This document shows, in pieces, positions 5,933 to 8,008 of a stretch of DNA of 8,008 nt. This stretch comes from Paracoccaceae bacterium (GTDB taxonomy: Bacteria > Pseudomonadota > Alphaproteobacteria > Rhodobacterales > Rhodobacteraceae), in contig JAFGVZ010000064.1 of NCBI GenBank assembly GCA_016937725.1, forward strand, positions 1-8,008, given 5' to 3'. Within the stretch, counting starts at the first letter, position 1. Every line of letters starts with the position of its first letter. The notes beneath the pieces are model-generated. The model did no database searches and was not told the DNA's origin. It saw nothing but the letters and a program-made list of their open reading frames with translations. The position numbers and the translations under genes are program-made.

Positions 5933-6785
5933 ATAGGCACTCGCGGCTGGATTGCAGTGCTGTCTGGCGCTGTGCAAGCGCTTGGTTGCGCTCGTGAATT
6001 TGCGTTTCATCGAGTCTTAAAATGGCATTCTCCTCCAGTATGGCGCTGGGGCATAGGGCCAGATAGGTGCGCGCGAAAGCAGCACGTGCCACGGGTTCGG
6101 GGTGTTCGTCAGGCAAGGCAGATCTGGGCAAGCGCGGATCACGTAATGCGATCTTGCGCCATGCATGGGTCAGCAGCAGGCGGGCTTGAAGCGCGGCCTT
6201 TGGTGACAGGCTAGGCTTACGGGCGATTGCATCTGCCAGCACGCCAAAAGCCCTGTAATCCTGTGCCAAGCTGTCAAGCGCGAAAACCTGTGTCAGCATC
6301 GCGGTCAGGTCGGCCTGCGCCCCGTCTGCATATGCTGTAAAGGCCAAAGCCCCCTCAGGCACCGCCCCGCGCGCGGGACCAAACCCAAGCTGCGGCGAAA
6401 GGGCGGCCATGCCAAGCTGGTCAAGAACCTGTGGCTTATGCCCGCCGGGGAAGAACAAGAACCGCCATGCACGCTCCTCGGGTGGTGCATAGATCACCTG
6501 AGCCGCGCGTTCGAACTCTGCGCAGGCAAGCGGGGTAAGGGCATAATAGCTTTTGCGTCCGCGCCGCGTGCCACTCAACTGCCCCGCCGCTACCAGCCGT
6601 GACACTGCTGTGCGCACCAAGGTTTCGCTTATGCCAAGCTCTGAACACAGATCGATCAGATGACCGATCCAAAGTTCTGCCTGCCCCGGAAAGGCAACAT
6701 CGCCAAACACCGTGACGATAAAGCCGCCCGCACGCAAAGGGCAGAGCGCCAGAAGATCATCAAAGCTGCCCTGTCCGTCCTGCAC
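5925..6785 (-). CDS. paaX: PaaX-family transcriptional repressor of the phenylacetate genes
   Basis: PaaX proteins repress phenylacetate genes and release DNA when phenylacetyl-CoA binds. The 286-residue product has the family N-terminal winged-helix domain, with FIVTVFGD (22-29), the helix-turn-helix stretch LGISETLVRTAVSRLVAAGQ (50-69) and the basic wing GTRRGRKSYYALT (72-84). The PaaX C-terminal domain has LLLTHAWRKIALRDPRLPRS at 203-222. The last 35 residues are charged and glutamine-rich. I chose the GTG at 6785 because AAAGGGGGG stands 6 nt upstream and because it puts the conserved FGD at the same distance from the start as in E. coli PaaX. Upstream in-frame starts (ATG at 6827, TTG at 6884) lack ribosome-binding sites and would add unrelated sequence. 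It sits between the operon it probably controls and a divergent transporter gene, so it may control both. The effector is known for the family, not shown here. Confidence 0.93.
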   Translation of the reverse strand: MQDGQGSFDDLLALCPLRAGGFIVTVFGDVAFPGQAELWIGHLIDLCSELGISETLVRTAVSRLVAAGQLSGTRRGRKSYYALTPLACAEFERAAQVIYAPPEERAWRFLFFPGGHKPQVLDQLGMAALSPQLGFGPARGAVPEGALAFTAYADGAQADLTAMLTQVFALDSLAQDYRAFGVLADAIARKPSLSPKAALQARLLLTHAWRKIALRDPRLPRSALPDEHPEPVARAAFARTYLALCPSAILEENAILRLDETQIHERNQALAQRQTALQSSRECLSE

Positions 6786-6791
6786 GCGCGA

Positions 6792-6800
6792 CCCCCCTTT
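6792..6800 (-). promoter_or_regulatory. Shine-Dalgarno sequence deciding the GTG start of paaX
   Basis: The minus strand reads AAAGGGGGG, ending 6 nt before the GTG at 6785. The alternative upstream starts at 6827 (ATG) and 6884 (TTG) have no comparable purine tract, so this site selects the GTG. Confidence 0.65.
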
Positions 6801-6940
6801 TTGTGTTTGGTCACAGTGCCGCCCCATGGCAAGCTGTGCAAGGGTCAGGGCAAGGCAACCGGGGGAGAGCCAGAGCAAATTCAACTACTCGGTCGAAAAA
6901 ACACTAGCGCGGGAGCCCGTCTTGTGCTTTCAAATTGATA

Positions 6941-6954
6941 GTTGCTAATGCAAC
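6941..6954. repeat. Inverted repeat GTTGC-TAAT-GCAAC upstream of the TRAP gene
   Basis: Perfect 5-bp arms (6941-6945 and 6950-6954) flank TAAT. The repeat overlaps the possible -10 box TAATGC and lies 23 nt before the TRAP gene ATG, a position where a bound repressor would block transcription. It is short enough to occur by chance, so an operator role is only a suggestion. Confidence 0.35.
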
Positions 6955-6964
6955 ATTTTTTCTG

Positions 6965-6971
6965 GGAGGAG
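6965..6971 (+). promoter_or_regulatory. Shine-Dalgarno sequence of the TRAP binding-protein gene
   Basis: GGAGGAG sits 6 nt before the ATG at 6978 (8 nt counted from GGAGG), followed by an A-rich spacer. This is the strongest ribosome-binding site in the window and suggests high expression, as expected for a binding protein. Confidence 0.8.
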
Positions 6972-6977
6972 AAAAAC

Positions 6978-8008
6978 ATGATTTATCGCAGAACCCTGCT
7001 TGGGCTGATGGGCGGTGCATTGGTTGGCGCGGCAACCTTTGGTGCGGCGCCGGCTTTGGCGCAGGATGTCACCTTGCGACTGCACCACTTCTTGTCGGCG
7101 CAGGCCAACGTGCCATTGCATATTCTGGACGTCTGGGCCGACAATGTCGAAGCTGCCAGCAATGGCCGCATCAAGGTGGACCGTTTTCCCAGCATGCAAT
7201 TGGGCGGCACGCCGGGCGAATTGTATGACCAAGCCGCCTCTGGCACGGCCGATGTGATCTGGACGGTTGTGGGCCTGACGCCGGGCCGCTTCCCTAGCAC
7301 CGAAGTGTTCGAACTGCCCTTCATGGTCAGCGATGCGCGCGCGGCAAGCTACGCCTATTGGAAGATGTATGAAGAAAGCATGCAAGAAGAGTTTTCCGAT
7401 GTGAAGATGATCGGAACTTGGGTGCATGGCCCCGGCGTGATCCATTCTGCGGACCCGGTCGAGCAATCATCTGATCTGGAAGGCATGAAGCTGCGCGGCC
7501 CGTCGCGTCTGACCGTGCAATTGTTGGAAGCACTGGGGGCCACGCCCGTTGGCATGCCCATCGCGCAATCGCCCGAGGCCATTTCCAAGGGCGTGATTGA
7601 CGGTGCGGTTATGCCATGGGAAGTGACCCCCTCGCTGCGCATACCCGAATTGGTCGAAAACCACACCGAATTCGAAGGCAACATGCTCTATACCGTGACC
7701 TTTGTTCTGGCCATGAACAAGGCGCGGTATGACGGGCTGCCGGATGATCTGAAAGCCGTGATCGATGACAATTCCGGGCTGGAATTTTCGGTCTTCGCCG
7801 GCGGCACACAGCAGGATTACGACGCACCGGGCCGCGCCATGGCAGAGGAAATGGGCAATAATATTATCACCATAGGGGCCGATGCCGTGTCCGAGTGGGT
7901 CGATCTGTCTGCCCCGATCTACGCGCGTTGGGTGGCAGATATGGCAGAACGCGGTAAGGACGGCCAGGCGCTGATCGACCGGGCGCGCGCGCTGATGGCC
8001 GAATACGC
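6978..8008 (+). CDS. TRAP transporter substrate-binding protein, DctP family (partial, 3' end missing)
   Basis: This encodes a periplasmic solute-binding protein of a tripartite ATP-independent (TRAP) transporter, which captures organic acids for a DctQM membrane pair. It has 343 codons in the window with no stop; family members are about 320-350 residues, so nearly all is present. Residues 1-28 form a signal peptide: RR at 4-5, a hydrophobic core, and cleavage expected after APALA at 28. The mature part shows DctP features: LGGTPGELYDQAASGTADV (75-93), FELPFM (111-116), and KLRGPS (171-176), whose Arg173 is likely the carboxylate-binding arginine of the family. EAISKGVIDGAVMPWEVTP (200-218) follows. 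The ATG at 6978 has GGAGGAG 6-12 nt upstream. It is transcribed away from paaX, with starts 193 nt apart. Aromatic-acid uptake is inferred from position; the ligand cannot be read from sequence. The dctQ and dctM genes are expected to the right. Confidence 0.93.
   Translation, partial: MIYRRTLLGLMGGALVGAATFGAAPALAQDVTLRLHHFLSAQANVPLHILDVWADNVEAASNGRIKVDRFPSMQLGGTPGELYDQAASGTADVIWTVVGLTPGRFPSTEVFELPFMVSDARAASYAYWKMYEESMQEEFSDVKMIGTWVHGPGVIHSADPVEQSSDLEGMKLRGPSRLTVQLLEALGATPVGMPIAQSPEAISKGVIDGAVMPWEVTPSLRIPELVENHTEFEGNMLYTVTFVLAMNKARYDGLPDDLKAVIDDNSGLEFSVFAGGTQQDYDAPGRAMAEEMGNNIITIGADAVSEWVDLSAPIYARWVADMAERGKDGQALIDRARALMAEY

Larger units (their letters stand above)
6786..6977. promoter_or_regulatory. 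Divergent paaX / TRAP-gene control region
   Basis: This 192-nt region separates the divergent starts and should hold both promoters. On the plus strand TTGTGC (6922-6927) and TAATGC (6946-6951) are 18 nt apart and could be a weak sigma70-type promoter for the TRAP gene; TTGATA at 6935-6940 is an alternative -35. Near paaX, TGTG (6802-6805) and CACA (6812-6815) form a short inverted repeat 17-30 nt before the GTG. No convincing paaX promoter can be picked by eye. Assignment as a control region rests on position. Confidence 0.4.

Noticed and set aside
6802..6815. CRP/FNR-like site before paaX
   Set aside because: TGTG and CACA are present but 6 nt apart instead of the 8 nt of the CRP pattern, and the FNR arms TTGAT/ATCAA are absent. 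Kept only as a minor inverted repeat.
1..8008. CRISPR array, tRNA, rRNA, insertion sequence or phage genes
   Set aside because: No regularly spaced repeats, transposase-like or phage-like proteins, or RNA-gene signatures were seen; nearly all sequence is explained by the paa genes and the TRAP gene.

Overview
The window carries the catabolic core of an aerobic phenylacetate (phenylacetyl-CoA) degradation cluster, followed by the start of a TRAP-type uptake gene. The GC-rich sequence and dense same-strand packing suggest an alphaproteobacterium. A repeat between paaA and paaB resembles intergenic elements I remember from Rhodobacteraceae genomes, so I lean to Rhodobacterales. That placement is inference from memory, not a search.

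Layout: eight genes lie on the minus strand. In transcription order (right to left) they are paaX (PaaX-family repressor, GTG start at 6785), paaJ (3-oxoadipyl-CoA / 3-oxo-5,6-dehydrosuberyl-CoA thiolase), paaA, paaB, paaC, paaD, paaE (the complete 1,2-phenylacetyl-CoA epoxidase set) and paaZ (cut by the left window edge after 304 codons of its aldehyde dehydrogenase domain). Most junctions from paaJ to paaZ are 15 nt or less or overlap. The exception is the 71-nt paaA-paaB gap, which holds a hairpin-bearing repeat. A 99-nt gap with an AT-rich core separates paaX from paaJ and is the best candidate for the operon promoter and operator. On the plus strand, divergent from paaX, a DctP-type TRAP substrate-binding protein starts at 6978 and runs off the right edge close to its expected end.

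How the genes work together: PaaABCE, matured with help from PaaD, epoxidises the ring of phenylacetyl-CoA. After isomerisation to oxepin-CoA (PaaG, not in the window), PaaZ opens the ring and oxidises the resulting aldehyde. PaaJ performs the thiolytic steps that end in acetyl-CoA and succinyl-CoA. PaaX is expected to repress the cluster until phenylacetyl-CoA accumulates. The TRAP binding protein may deliver phenylacetate or a related aromatic acid to the periplasmic side of an importer whose membrane subunits would lie to the right. Genes for phenylacetate-CoA ligase (paaK) and paaF/G/H/I are not in the window.

The pathway itself is well known. The less ordinary signals are the TRAP gene next to paaX, the repeat inserted between two epoxidase subunit genes, a perfect 9-bp hairpin inside paaA, and inverted repeats in both regulatory regions. 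No stretch over 300 bases lacks a gene.
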